A DNA stretch of 25,322 bases from Methanobacterium sp. (GTDB lineage: Archaea > Methanobacteriota > Methanobacteria > Methanobacteriales > Methanobacteriaceae). Location: NCBI GenBank assembly GCA_020855015.1, contig JAHKLP010000115.1, forward strand, positions 1 to 25,322. The letters are read 5' to 3'. Within the stretch, counting starts at the first letter, position 1. Each line of letters opens with the position of its first letter. Made by a program: the position numbers and the translations under genes. This document shows, one piece after another, positions 1 to 8,782 of the stretch. The notes below the pieces were generated by a model that had not been told where the DNA came from, did not search any database, and worked only from the letters and a program-made list of their open reading frames with translations.

Positions 1-180
1 AGTGTTTGGGTCCGGTTCTAGGTTTTGACTGGTGTTTGTGTCGTTTATTATTGTTGTTTCTTCTTCTGCACATACTATGCTTGTGCTTAGGATGATTGTT
101 ATACTGAAAATTAATAATAGAGTAACTGTTGTGTTTCGCTTGATCTTAACACTCCCATGTCCTATAGGTAATAATAACAT
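1..180 (-). CDS. Secreted Thr/Asn-rich surface protein, N-terminus only
   Basis: The reverse strand is open for 60 codons from an ATG at 180 to the window edge. The product has a short basic stretch (VKIKRN, residues 11-16), a hydrophobic core of about 20 residues (residues 17-36) and then a Cys-Ala-Glu junction. This is a Sec-type signal peptide, and the cysteine could mark a cleavage or lipidation site. After it come acidic, Thr- and Asn-rich residues, the usual start of a methanogen adhesin-like or S-layer-type protein. A good archaeal TATA box lies 45-55 bp upstream. No strong ribosome site precedes the ATG; a purine-rich GGGAG lies inside the reading frame, so the real start may be a little downstream. 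The function cannot be told from the first 60 residues. An exported protein next to a glycan locus could be a target of that glycosylation, but that is inference. Confidence 0.6.
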   Translation of the reverse strand, partial: MLLLPIGHGSVKIKRNTTVTLLLIFSITIILSTSIVCAEEETTIINDTNTSQNLEPDPNT

Positions 181-225
181 ATTTTCTGATGTTTTGTTCG
201 TATGGTATAAGATCGTTTTGATAAG

Positions 226-236
226 TTATATAAATG
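226..236 (-). promoter_or_regulatory. TATA box of the secreted-protein gene
   Basis: On the reverse strand the sequence reads CATTTATATAA, a strong archaeal TATA element with A-rich sequence upstream. Initiation about 25 bp downstream would fall near 205, giving a leader of about 25 nt before the ATG at 180. Confidence 0.55.
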
Positions 237-427
237 TTTTGGTTTATTTTCAAAAAAAAGACACGTATAGGGCTTTTAACAAGATTTAAGACATCATCAG
301 AATCTTTCTGTTTTCACGATTATTATCAGATTCATTTTAATGTTATTTTAAACAAATAAACCTATTAATAACTCTTAATAATTAAAACCGACAACTAAAA
401 ATTCCTAAAAAACTAAAAACATCAAAA

Positions 428-439
428 TATAATATATTT
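428..439 (+). promoter_or_regulatory. Candidate TATA box of the GT4 gene
   Basis: ATAATATATTTA lies about 100 bp before the GT4 start. Initiation about 25 bp downstream would give a leader of roughly 75-85 nt. The whole region is AT-rich, so the exact element is uncertain. Confidence 0.35.
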
Positions 440-538
440 ACAAAACAACAACATTAATATTAATAATAAAATGATCAAAAAAGCTTATAGAAATCTTACA
501 TTTCTCACACAACATCCTTTTACCTCCTTGGTGTCCTA

Positions 539-1687
539 ATGAAGATATTAAGTACTCACATCTCAACCCCTGAAAACAACGCCGAATGGTGGCGTATTTC
601 TAATATAGCTAAAATTATGGGAGAAGCTGGCCATGATGTTGATTTAGTTCATTATTGTGGCAAATCCAAATACGATAATTTTAAAGAAAAAAATCAGTTT
701 CCTAACGATAAATTCATTATCACATCCCAACTCGGTGTTTATTTCAAACATTTGAAGATTCTAAGAGAAAATAAATATGACTTAGTATATGCCAACACCG
801 GTGCCGCCACCTTCTGTTCCTTATCTGGCCGGTTGACTAAAGTTCCATTGGTATTTGATATGCACGGTGATTTATTACAGGAACTACTTTTAAGATGCGG
901 AAAAAGTATGAATCCCAAATTTTTAGCAAATTATCTGCTATTGAAAATCATGGATTATGCAAATCTAAAGGGTTCAAATAAGATCATATGTGTTTCTAAT
1001 CGAATGATTGACTATTTGCACACTAATAAGGGCGTTGCCCTTGATAAAATGGATTACGTCACCAACGGAGTTGATCTAGATTTCTTCACTCAGAAAAACC
1101 ATAAAGTACAGGAATTAAAACAAGAATTAGGTTTAGAAGAAAAATTAATATTTGGATACTTGGGTGGTTTTCAAAGCTGGCAAGGTGTTGAGAATCTTAT
1201 AAACTCTGCCTTAACCATTGATGATGATGAAATCGCATTTTTAATTGTTGGAGGGCAGGAAAAGCCGGATAATGTAGCCAATAAAAACATAATCTTCATT
1301 CCCAAAATTAACCGACTAGAAGTTCCCAATTATTACTCCTTATGTGACGTGTTAATTCTACCACGACCTTCGCACCTGGCAACAGAAATGGCTGCCCCCA
1401 CAAAATTTGCAGAATATACTTCCATGGGCAAACCTGTTTTAACATCAAATGTGGGTGACGCTGCAGATCTGGTAACTAAATATAATTCAGGGATTGTAGT
1501 TAAAGATAATAGTGTAGACAACATGGTAGAAGGAATCAACCAGTTTAAAGACTTAAACCCCACAAGCCTACGGAAGATGGGTAAAAATTCCAGGAAATTA
1601 GCTGAAACTGAGTTTGATTGGAGATTGGTGGGTAAAAATTTGTTAAAATCATTAGAAAAAATAGATAATACTCAAATAACTAAATAG
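539..1687 (+). CDS. GT4-family glycosyltransferase
   Basis: 382 residues with the two-domain GT-B architecture of family GT4, predicted to move a sugar from a nucleotide-sugar donor to a surface-glycan or lipid-linked acceptor on the cytoplasmic side. The N-terminal domain shows the usual Rossmann start and HDVDLVHY at 32-39. A domain linker follows VTNGVDLDFF (174-183). The C-terminal donor domain has GYLGGFQSWQGVENLI (206-221) and APTKFAEYTSMGKPV (286-300), the Pro-Thr-Lys-x-x-Glu form of the donor-site loop, with E283 and E292 nearby. A GGTG element (530-533) 5 nt before the ATG supports the start. It points the opposite way to the rest of the glycan genes and ends tail-to-tail with the DUF2206-like gene. 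The exact sugar cannot be read from sequence. Confidence 0.9.
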   Translation: MKILSTHISTPENNAEWWRISNIAKIMGEAGHDVDLVHYCGKSKYDNFKEKNQFPNDKFIITSQLGVYFKHLKILRENKYDLVYANTGAATFCSLSGRLTKVPLVFDMHGDLLQELLLRCGKSMNPKFLANYLLLKIMDYANLKGSNKIICVSNRMIDYLHTNKGVALDKMDYVTNGVDLDFFTQKNHKVQELKQELGLEEKLIFGYLGGFQSWQGVENLINSALTIDDDEIAFLIVGGQEKPDNVANKNIIFIPKINRLEVPNYYSLCDVLILPRPSHLATEMAAPTKFAEYTSMGKPVLTSNVGDAADLVTKYNSGIVVKDNSVDNMVEGINQFKDLNPTSLRKMGKNSRKLAETEFDWRLVGKNLLKSLEKIDNTQITK

Positions 1688-1692
1688 TAAAT

Positions 1693-1718
1693 AATTATTC
1701 CTTAGAATTATTCTTTAG
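1693..1718. repeat. Tandem pair of 13-bp repeats in convergent gap
   Basis: AATTATTCCTTAG is followed at once by AATTATTCTTTAG, with 12 of 13 bases identical. The pair sits just after the GT4 stop, in the 70-bp gap between convergent genes. It may be part of the 3' end signal or a local slippage duplication. Confidence 0.5.
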
Positions 1719-1757
1719 GCTAATTACTCCCCTACTTAAACCACGAATTAGTCAACA

Positions 1758-3986
1758 CTAGGGGATTAAAACTCTTGATCCTCCATTGTCATATATTCTT
1801 GATTCCCATTCTTTGATGAGAGTGTTCTTAGAGGTGGAGTTTGTAATAAATACAGGGGCAGTTAATTCAAATATAATATCTTTTTTGGTGTTATGGTAAG
1901 ATAAATATAAATACTGATGATAACGGTAAGTGGGAACTTTTGTAAATTCCATTGAGTTGTTCCAATGTATAAAAGTCCTATTTTCTATGGTGAAATTATT
2001 TGCAGCCATTAACCTGAAACCGGTGACTTCATCTCCGTGGACCTTAATCAAACCCTGGTCACCATATGAACTCAAAAATTTGGCACCCAAAATATCCTGG
2101 TCATAAATATAAGTTTCAATTCGAGCATTGGAATTTTCATCAAAATAATGTGAAGATGGGATTCCACTGAGGTAATAATTAAAGTGTATTGAAACTGTAA
2201 ACAGTGATACTATGAGTATTACCAATATAACAATGTCAATTTTTGGTTTTTTAAGCATTCTAGCAATTGCAATTCCACCAATCACAAACATTGGGGCTAG
2301 GAAAACTAAACAGGTAAGAAAGATTCGACTAGCACCATAAGCATTGGAGAAATAGGGTATTATAATAAATAATGCCAATAATCCCGTTGATAAAATGGCT
2401 CCAAGAACAAATTCAAAGGGTATATTTTTCTTGTACTTTTTAAATCGTTTAATAAACACTAAGAGAGCGTTATCTTTGTAGTTGTGAAACGTTTTATGCT
2501 CTAAAAATACTGCAACACAGCCTAAAACTGTTGCAAGTAGGCCTATGCCTATGATTAAGAAAACTGCGTCATTAACTATTACACTTATTAACTTTGGAAT
2601 TGAATCAATTCCCATACCATAAACAGAAGGTATTGTATTCTCAAAAGTCTTATTAACTGCTGTTTTGGCAGTTTCACCAGCCACTGATCCACTACTTTTT
2701 GCTATCACCTTAGTCGCAGTATTCGATTGAGCTTTGGCAACAACAAAATACCAGAGATAAGAAAAGAGGCCTAAAACAGCCATCACATCAAAATTAATCA
2801 ATTTAACCCTTCTTTCCAGGAGCAAATTCTTAAAAAAGGGGATTAATAGGATGGGAATGGTCATTCCCAGTGCTACAAATGCTGTAGAGTAGTGTGATAG
2901 TATCACTGATATCATAAAAACTAAAAACAGGATTTTCCTATTTATTTTTCCCAGATCTGTGTCAAAAAGGGTTAAAATAGCCAGGAATAGAAATATCAAT
3001 GCAAATTCTTGCCGGATAAGAGATAAAAGTTCCATAAAATTCATCTGGAACATTACTAAAAATGCGGCAAATATTGCATATTTATTTCCCAGCAATTTTT
3101 TGGATATCAGATATATTATTAGAGGTATTATTGCTCCAATAAATCCGAAAACAACTTTATAGACGTATACTCCGGGAATGGATGTTAGAACGCTATAAAT
3201 TGTGGGTAAAAGGTTAATGCTTAAACAGTTATTCAGAGTATTGCTGAATATGCTTGCATCCCAATGTAAATTAAGCATGGTATAGTTGAAACAAAAAAAC
3301 TCCCAATGGTTGTCTCTTCCAATAAGATAATTGGAAGTTAATCCATGCATCAAAAAAAAGCTTAGACTAATCATTAGGATGGCAAATGGATATGTTGAGT
3401 TGGAGATCTTGTCCCGTAAACCAATTAAAACAATGAAATATATGGGGATTAAAAATAACATCAACAGTAAAATAGAATTATTATTGGTGGTGTTCATTAA
3501 ATAAGTTCCGAAGAAGGTTAAAAACGGGAAGACCAGGGCGAAAAGCATTGGTGAAACATATTTATCCTTTCTATCCATATGAAAATTGAAAACTCTCTCT
3601 ATTTCAAATTCCTCTTTATTTCTCAGGTAGGCAATCAATGCCAAGGATATCGTTAGCAAATTAAATGAAACAAGTAAAGGTATTAACGATAGTGGTTGGG
3701 ATAGGAGAGGATATAAACTGTTTAAACCCAGTCCCAACAAAATTATGAATGATAAACTAAGCCCTATCCATAAAACGAATTTTTTTACAAATTCCAGTTT
3801 ATTAAGATTCATCAGGATTATGATTAATAATCCCGGGACTATGGTGAAATAAATAGCGGGGAGGATTTCTCTGAAGCCCGGAACGTCTAAAATTATGACA
3901 ATATCAGTAAGGAAAAGTAGTAAGATTAGAAGGATAAAGAAATTCTTTGAGTCAATGTTTTTTATTTTGCTTATCAATGATAGCAT
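1758..3986 (-). CDS. DUF2206-like polytopic membrane protein, GT-C candidate
   Basis: 742 residues with roughly 15 or more membrane helices over the first 610, then a soluble C-terminal domain of about 125 residues that probably faces the outside. The layout and the loop GRDNHWEF (223-230, with D225, H227 and E229) resemble the archaeal DUF2206 family. The D-x-H-x-E loop is also what GT-C enzymes carry in their first large extracytoplasmic loop. GT-C enzymes take sugars from polyprenyl-phosphate donors, so a late glycan-transfer step at the outer membrane face is plausible but is inference. The start is supported by GGAG about 8-10 nt upstream. It is the last gene of the minus-strand glycan series, with its own promoter in the 228-bp gap upstream. 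A Wzy-like polymerase is an alternative. Confidence 0.75.
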   Translation of the reverse strand: MLSLISKIKNIDSKNFFILLILLLFLTDIVIILDVPGFREILPAIYFTIVPGLLIIILMNLNKLEFVKKFVLWIGLSLSFIILLGLGLNSLYPLLSQPLSLIPLLVSFNLLTISLALIAYLRNKEEFEIERVFNFHMDRKDKYVSPMLFALVFPFLTFFGTYLMNTTNNNSILLLMLFLIPIYFIVLIGLRDKISNSTYPFAILMISLSFFLMHGLTSNYLIGRDNHWEFFCFNYTMLNLHWDASIFSNTLNNCLSINLLPTIYSVLTSIPGVYVYKVVFGFIGAIIPLIIYLISKKLLGNKYAIFAAFLVMFQMNFMELLSLIRQEFALIFLFLAILTLFDTDLGKINRKILFLVFMISVILSHYSTAFVALGMTIPILLIPFFKNLLLERRVKLINFDVMAVLGLFSYLWYFVVAKAQSNTATKVIAKSSGSVAGETAKTAVNKTFENTIPSVYGMGIDSIPKLISVIVNDAVFLIIGIGLLATVLGCVAVFLEHKTFHNYKDNALLVFIKRFKKYKKNIPFEFVLGAILSTGLLALFIIIPYFSNAYGASRIFLTCLVFLAPMFVIGGIAIARMLKKPKIDIVILVILIVSLFTVSIHFNYYLSGIPSSHYFDENSNARIETYIYDQDILGAKFLSSYGDQGLIKVHGDEVTGFRLMAANNFTIENRTFIHWNNSMEFTKVPTYRYHQYLYLSYHNTKKDIIFELTAPVFITNSTSKNTLIKEWESRIYDNGGSRVLIP

Positions 3987-4078
3987 AACTAGTTCTCCAT
4001 AAACATTAAATTCGTACTGCTGAATGTATGGTGTTGTAGTGGTTTTTCTATAGTTACTCCCCTACGTCCTAACCTATG

Positions 4079-4091
4079 ATATATATAATAG
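4079..4091 (-). promoter_or_regulatory. TATA box of the DUF2206-like gene
   Basis: The reverse strand carries TATTATATATATC about 95-105 bp before the start codon at 3986. Immediately upstream on that strand (4101-4120) lies an imperfect tandem 10-bp repeat, TTCTGATTAT and TTCTGATAAT on the plus strand, which could be a regulator site. Confidence 0.45.
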
Positions 4092-4214
4092 AGTAATTCG
4101 TTCTGATTATTTCTGATAATAATTCATATATATTAATGTGTTTTTGGGAGGATTCAATAATAATAGGGGGATTAAGTAATTTTATAAACTGGAGGGCAGC
4201 ACATTGGATTGTAC

Positions 4215-5423
4215 TCATTTATCTGATATTTCTTTATATAGTTTTTCCAGATTTTTAATATGTAGGTTCATATCATATTTCTGGCTTGATTTAAAGGCTC
4301 CGGTTTCTAATTTCTCCAATTCCAGTGGATTTTCAACCAGATACTGGAGTATATCATGCAATTCTTGGATGTTGCCTGGTTCGAAGAGAAAACCATTAAC
4401 ATTCTCCTGAATTAGTTCAGGGATCCCCCCAATTTTACTACCAATCACAGGAGTCCCGTACTTGAAACTTTCATAAATAGCCATGGGAGAATTTTCATAC
4501 CAAACCGAGGGCATAACGGTAATATTTGCATTTTCCTGGAGTGATGTAAGTTCATCACCCTCTAAAAAACCGTAAAAACTTATTCTATCATCTTTATCTG
4601 CCAGTGCTCTTAAATCCTCCATTTTTTCACCCTTTCCAACAATATGGAGTTGGATATTATCATGTTCCAAATCTTTAAAAGCATTTATTAGAACATCAAC
4701 TCCTTTATGCCCAATAAGAGCACCAGTGTAAACAACATCGATTTTTTCATAGTTTTTTCTGGTTTTTTGATTGTGGGGGGTGATACCAAGGGGAAGCTTC
4801 ATACAGGTTGATTCACCAAAGAATCCATTTTTATTAAGCATTTCTAAGACAAAATTGGATGGTGCTAAAACTAAGTCCGGTTTATTGGCAACAATACTTC
4901 TGGATAACTTCTGATACAATTTACAAATAGAGCGAGGATCATCACAAACTTCTCCATTAGCATGTAAAAGTGAAACTCTCCTGCACAGTAAGAGGTACTC
5001 ATGCACTGTGAAAACAAATGGAATGTTCAAACTTTTTATAGCATCAAATGCAGATAAAGATATCCACGTGGGGGTGTGTATATGCACCACGTCAGGTTTT
5101 TCTTTTTTTAATATATTTTTTATCACAAAATATGCATGTAAATTCCATATATCAAGTGTATTCCATACTATTTTAGTTAATATGGATTTTCCTGCGGTAT
5201 TTGTCCATGAATATATGTTTAATGGATAGAATCGGTAAACTTTGATTCCATTATCCACTTGGTGTGATGATTTTAATGAAGATAAACCATTATAAGGTTG
5301 GGTGGTGATAACCACGACTTCATGGCCCTTACTAGAGAGTTCTTCAGAAATTCTCTGGGCATATATATCTGCCCCTCCAGTTGCATAGGGGGGATATGTG
5401 TATATTATCTGACAGATTTTCAT
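4215..5423 (-). CDS. GT4-family glycosyltransferase
   Basis: 402 residues with a full GT-B fold of family GT4. The N-terminal domain starts KICQIIYTYPPYATGGADIY, whose Gly-Gly loop is typical of the acceptor domain, and carries the VHIHTP strand at 113-118. The donor domain starts near YTGALIGHKGVDVLI (232-246) and has the E-x7-E motif at E310 and E318 inside WYENSPMAIYE, followed by GTPVIGSKIGGIPELI. These are hallmarks of retaining GT4 enzymes using NDP-sugars. An AAGGA element lies about 10 nt before the start. It is 53 bp downstream of the GT2 gene at 5477-6490 and in the same direction, so likely the same transcript. Acceptor and sugar are unknown. Confidence 0.93.
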   Translation of the reverse strand: MKICQIIYTYPPYATGGADIYAQRISEELSSKGHEVVVITTQPYNGLSSLKSSHQVDNGIKVYRFYPLNIYSWTNTAGKSILTKIVWNTLDIWNLHAYFVIKNILKKEKPDVVHIHTPTWISLSAFDAIKSLNIPFVFTVHEYLLLCRRVSLLHANGEVCDDPRSICKLYQKLSRSIVANKPDLVLAPSNFVLEMLNKNGFFGESTCMKLPLGITPHNQKTRKNYEKIDVVYTGALIGHKGVDVLINAFKDLEHDNIQLHIVGKGEKMEDLRALADKDDRISFYGFLEGDELTSLQENANITVMPSVWYENSPMAIYESFKYGTPVIGSKIGGIPELIQENVNGFLFEPGNIQELHDILQYLVENPLELEKLETGAFKSSQKYDMNLHIKNLEKLYKEISDK

Positions 5424-5476
5424 TTTTCATTTTCCTTTGATTTTACACAGATTTAATTCCCTTAAAATTTTTCACA

Positions 5477-6490
5477 TTACTTTAGATCTTGTAACCTTCT
5501 AAACTCCTTAATACACCAATCTAAAGATGCTATCAAGTCCATTTTCTGCATTTCTCCATCGGAAATTTTCCGGTTATCTTGTATGTACTTCCTTTTGGCA
5601 AGTGTTTTTGGAATCCCTTTAATAAAAGCATAGTCACCTCTTAAAATAGCATTTATGAGGGAAAATTCGCCATGAATTAAGAATTGGAATATGCGAACCA
5701 GGTCAAATATTATAGAAATAATAAATCCCTTGATCATGTTTGCTAGTGAGAAATTTTTTATTATATTAAACAAGCGGTTCTTTTGAACGTTGAAAACTCT
5801 GAAAGGTGTGTCGATCTTTCCCCCAGTGCTCCCATACTTGTGGTACACAATAGACTCTGGTATGTAATAGGTTTTATGCCCGCGTAACCAGCATCTCCAT
5901 CCGAAGTCCACATCCTCTAAATAAGCAAAGTAATCGTTATCAAAACCACCCATCTCCAGAAATAAGGACTTCTTCAGTAGCATTGAGCATCCTGAAGGGG
6001 AACCAACAAAGCGAACATTGTTGTATTCTGCTATATCCTCTTTGCCAAAATTCATATCAAGTCCGCTGCCCATGGGAGTAATCACGCCTCCAATGGTGTT
6101 CAAAGTTCCGGGTTCATCATAGAATAAAACTTTACTGGAATAGATATGGTTCTCTCCGTAGGTTTCTTTGGCCACCAATAACTCTTTTAGCCAGTGGGCA
6201 TCGACTTTGGTGTCGTTATTTAAAAAAACTATGTAATCCCCCTGGGCTTTTTCAACTCCTAAATTACATCCCTCAGCGAATCCATAATTCTTCTCCAGCT
6301 GAAGAATCTTTATTCCCGGGAAATTATCTTTAACAAATTCAACAGAACCATCCTCTGATGCGTTATCAACAAAAACAATTTCATAATCATCAGATTCAAT
6401 CCTCTGCAACGAGTTCAGGCACTCTTCCAGATGTATTTTCCCATTGTAGTTGGGAATAATTATACTCACCAGAGGATTAGAATTTTTCAT
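5477..6490 (-). CDS. GT2-family glycosyltransferase, rhamnosyltransferase-like
   Basis: 337 residues. The GT-A domain starts with SIIIPNYNG (9-17); VDNASEDGS (41-49) binds the nucleotide, NNDTK (91-95) stands where GT2 enzymes carry the metal-binding DxD, and EDVDFGWRCWLRGH (192-205) supplies the catalytic-base region. GSPSGCSMLLKK (163-174) followed by GGFDNDYFAY is characteristic of the dTDP-rhamnosyl-type subgroup (GT_2_like_c). A hydrophobic segment near 253-275 may hold the C-terminus at the membrane. The start has a GTGGT sequence just upstream. It lies 39 bp after the next GT2 gene of the minus-strand series and 53 bp before the GT4 gene. Family assignment is firm; rhamnose as the sugar is only suggested. 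Confidence 0.92.
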   Translation of the reverse strand: MKNSNPLVSIIIPNYNGKIHLEECLNSLQRIESDDYEIVFVDNASEDGSVEFVKDNFPGIKILQLEKNYGFAEGCNLGVEKAQGDYIVFLNNDTKVDAHWLKELLVAKETYGENHIYSSKVLFYDEPGTLNTIGGVITPMGSGLDMNFGKEDIAEYNNVRFVGSPSGCSMLLKKSLFLEMGGFDNDYFAYLEDVDFGWRCWLRGHKTYYIPESIVYHKYGSTGGKIDTPFRVFNVQKNRLFNIIKNFSLANMIKGFIISIIFDLVRIFQFLIHGEFSLINAILRGDYAFIKGIPKTLAKRKYIQDNRKISDGEMQKMDLIASLDWCIKEFRRLQDLK

Positions 6491-6529
6491 TATACCACAA
6501 TTTTTAGTATTTCTAAATAACTTTTCTTA

Positions 6530-7414
6530 TCATTTAATGAAACCAGGTATGTATTTTTCATGTTTTCCCAGGAAAAATCCTAGAAAATCAATGAAATTGT
6601 ATATGATTGCATAGGGAATTCCCAGAAACTTTTTTTCCCTTACTAAAAACTTCATCTCTTCGGTTACAAATTTAAATCCACGACCAAAAAATCCACTTTC
6701 ACCTTCCAGGGCTATGTTGGAAAAAGCAGAACCATCCTGGAAGCGCCTTTTGAACAGTGAATGCAGAGAGTAATCATGCGAATGATATACAGTAGCCTCA
6801 GGCTCATAAACAATTCCATAACCTGCTTTCAATACTTTAAGAGCAAAATCTTTATCTTCAGACATTGGAACATCATCAGTGAACCGTACCTCATCCCAAA
6901 CCTCTTTTTTAATAGCTGAACACACATCCGAGACATATATATAGTTAATATAAAATTTTTTGGGATTGTTGGCCACTTCTTTACTTAAAACCTTTTTTTC
7001 GTCAGGATAGAAATAGGAGTAAAAGAATTTATTTACATCTGCTGCATCAGGATTGGCAATTTGTCTCCCATAGGATACAGCTACTTCAGGATCTTTCAAA
7101 GGGTTTACTAGTTTTTCCAGAAGGTCATTATTTATGGGGAGAGCATCCTGTGTTAGGTAAACTAAAACTTCACCCTTGGATTTTTCAGCACCTAAATTAC
7201 GGGTTCTGCTGTGATGGAATTCTTCGGGTTTTATTCTAAAAATTCTGGTGTTGTATTTTTCTAGAATCTCTAAGGATCCATCCTTTGAACCGGAATCGAT
7301 AGCAATGATCTCAAAACTGCCACTGAATTTTTGTCTTTCAAGACTTTCCATCAAGAGTTCCAGCCTCCTACCCCCGTTTTTTATTAAAAGTATGATACTC
7401 AGGTCGAATGTCAT
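6530..7414 (-). CDS. GT2-family glycosyltransferase, RfbN-type rhamnosyltransferase-like
   Basis: 294 residues. GT-A fold markers: LSIILLIKNGG (5-15), AIDSGSKDGS (38-47), and the segment FHHSRTRNLGAEKSKGE (66-82), which is typical of rhamnosyltransferase-type GT2 proteins such as RfbN/RfbF. YLTQDA (86-91) provides the metal-site aspartate D90, and MSEDKDFALKVLKAGY near residue 170 carries the catalytic acidic pair. The start is supported by CAGGAG about 9 nt upstream. Cytoplasmic, acting on a lipid-linked acceptor by family analogy. It follows the polyprenol-sugar-synthase-like gene after 99 bp and precedes another GT2 by 39 bp. Confidence 0.9.
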   Translation of the reverse strand: MTFDLSIILLIKNGGRRLELLMESLERQKFSGSFEIIAIDSGSKDGSLEILEKYNTRIFRIKPEEFHHSRTRNLGAEKSKGEVLVYLTQDALPINNDLLEKLVNPLKDPEVAVSYGRQIANPDAADVNKFFYSYFYPDEKKVLSKEVANNPKKFYINYIYVSDVCSAIKKEVWDEVRFTDDVPMSEDKDFALKVLKAGYGIVYEPEATVYHSHDYSLHSLFKRRFQDGSAFSNIALEGESGFFGRGFKFVTEEMKFLVREKKFLGIPYAIIYNFIDFLGFFLGKHEKYIPGFIK

Positions 7415-7513
7415 CTAACTGACTCCTGATTCTGTTATTATCATCGTTCATTAATGATTGCAGTATTCATGTTAAAAATAAAATTTGAAGGAATAATATT
7501 GTTATCCGGCTTT

Positions 7514-8632
7514 TTATTTTGGTTTTTCGAGTAACAGCAGACTCAGGAACATTCCTGAAAATATGGTTTGAATACCCAAAATGGATAGGATCATGGCCAG
7601 TATTGCATTTTGAATTTCAAACAGTGCTCCAAATCCAACTGTGCTCCAACTGTTTATAACATTTAAACCAAGTATTATTCCTATTGCAAGGAGGAATACT
7701 CCCAGAATAAGCTCTTTTTCCAGTGAGTGATAGTTCATGACTTTGTTAATCAGGTTTGATTTACTGGAAAATCCATATGTAACTCCGAATGCCGCGAAGT
7801 ATATCCATGATAGTAGCAACTGGTATCCAACCACGAGCATCAAACCGCCCAGGATCAGTGAGTGCATTCGGGACTGTCCCATTAACCATACAACTGTTGT
7901 TAAACTGACACCCAGTATTAACGCCACCACACCAGGTAATAGGAGGAAAGGACTTGGCCGGTAGAGCATCATGAAACGGAGGTGTCTCCAGCCATCTGAG
8001 AATGAGCTGAGTTTTGATTCTCCCTCACGAGGATAATATGTGATGGGAACTTCCACGATTTTTATATCCAGTCGTGATGCTTCTATCACCATTTCCGAAG
8101 CAAACTCCATTCCAGAGGTATGAAGATTTAATTTGTTCCATGTTTCTTTAGTCATGGCCCTCATACCACAGTGAGCATCAGATATTCCTGTAGAAAACAA
8201 AACATTTAACACCCAGGTCAGGAAAGGGTTACCAATGTATCTGTGCAGTGCGGGCATGGCTCCTTTTTTAATATCTCCCTTTAATCTTGAGCCCATGACA
8301 AAATCTGCATTTTCAGTCAGGATGGGTTGAATGAATTCAGTCATTTCATCAAAAGGATAAGTTCCATCGGCATCTCCCATTACAATAATATCACCGGATG
8401 CTTCGCTGAATCCCTTAAGATATGCATTCCCATATCCTCTGTTTTCTTGATAGACAACCCTTGCACCTGCTGCTTTTGCTTCATCGGCAGTGTTATCCTC
8501 GGATGCGTTGTCAACCACTATTATTTCGGTTTCAAATCCGGCATCCTTTAATTTTTTTATAGGCACTGATTTAACAGTTTTTCCAACAATTCCTTCCTCG
8601 TTGAGGGCAGGAATAACCACAGAAACTTTCAT
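7514..8632 (-). CDS. Dolichyl/polyprenyl-phosphate sugar synthase-like GT2 with membrane tail
   Basis: 372 residues from the chosen start. An upstream in-frame ATG at 8674 would add 14 residues, but the family begins exactly at KVSVVIPALNEE, so 8632 is preferred; neither start has a strong ribosome site. The catalytic domain has VVDNASEDNT (39-48) and MGDADGTYPFDE (85-96) with the DxD motif, as in dolichyl-phosphate mannose/glucose synthases. CGMRAM and a YYPREGESKL segment follow, then four hydrophobic helices in the last 140 residues. The likely reaction is transfer of a sugar from an NDP-sugar to polyprenyl phosphate, providing the lipid-activated donor that GT-C enzymes need. Two GT-C candidates flank it in the same cluster, which fits. 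The sugar is unknown. Confidence 0.88.
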   Translation of the reverse strand: MKVSVVIPALNEEGIVGKTVKSVPIKKLKDAGFETEIIVVDNASEDNTADEAKAAGARVVYQENRGYGNAYLKGFSEASGDIIVMGDADGTYPFDEMTEFIQPILTENADFVMGSRLKGDIKKGAMPALHRYIGNPFLTWVLNVLFSTGISDAHCGMRAMTKETWNKLNLHTSGMEFASEMVIEASRLDIKIVEVPITYYPREGESKLSSFSDGWRHLRFMMLYRPSPFLLLPGVVALILGVSLTTVVWLMGQSRMHSLILGGLMLVVGYQLLLSWIYFAAFGVTYGFSSKSNLINKVMNYHSLEKELILGVFLLAIGIILGLNVINSWSTVGFGALFEIQNAILAMILSILGIQTIFSGMFLSLLLLEKPK

Positions 8633-8782
8633 AATAATCACATTTTGTATAAGCTTAAATCTTAATAATTGCAATATTTACTTGCTTATTTATTTTATTA
8701 GCTTAAATTATAAGTCTTCAAATATAATTTATTGTTATATAACTTATTTACTTTTAATAATGTTTCTATACTTTTAAAACCG
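8633..8782. other. AT-rich gap with promoter for the polyprenol-sugar synthase gene
   Basis: On the reverse strand this 150-bp gap contains GTTATATAAC at 8734-8743, a good TATA box. Initiation near 8710 would leave a leader of about 75 nt. No ORF or hairpin stood out. The glycan series is therefore probably more than one transcript. Confidence 0.45.

Larger units (their letters stand above)
181..538. other. AT-rich divergent intergenic region
   Basis: This 358-bp gap separates the secreted-protein gene (leftward) from the GT4 gene (rightward). It is very AT-rich and holds the TATA boxes of both. A plus-strand open frame at 32-289 crosses part of it but has no ribosome site or recognisable protein, and it is antisense to the signal-peptide gene. 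I see no RNA gene. Confidence 0.6.

Noticed and set aside
32..289. Plus-strand open frame of 85 codons at the left end
   Set aside because: It is antisense to a frame with a clear signal peptide and promoter, lacks a ribosome site, and its product is low-complexity and hydrophobic with no family features.
8490..8777. Plus-strand frame of 95 codons at the start of the polyprenol-sugar synthase gene
   Set aside because: It overlaps the conserved N-terminus of a GT2 enzyme on the other strand and runs into AT-rich promoter sequence, with no sensible product.
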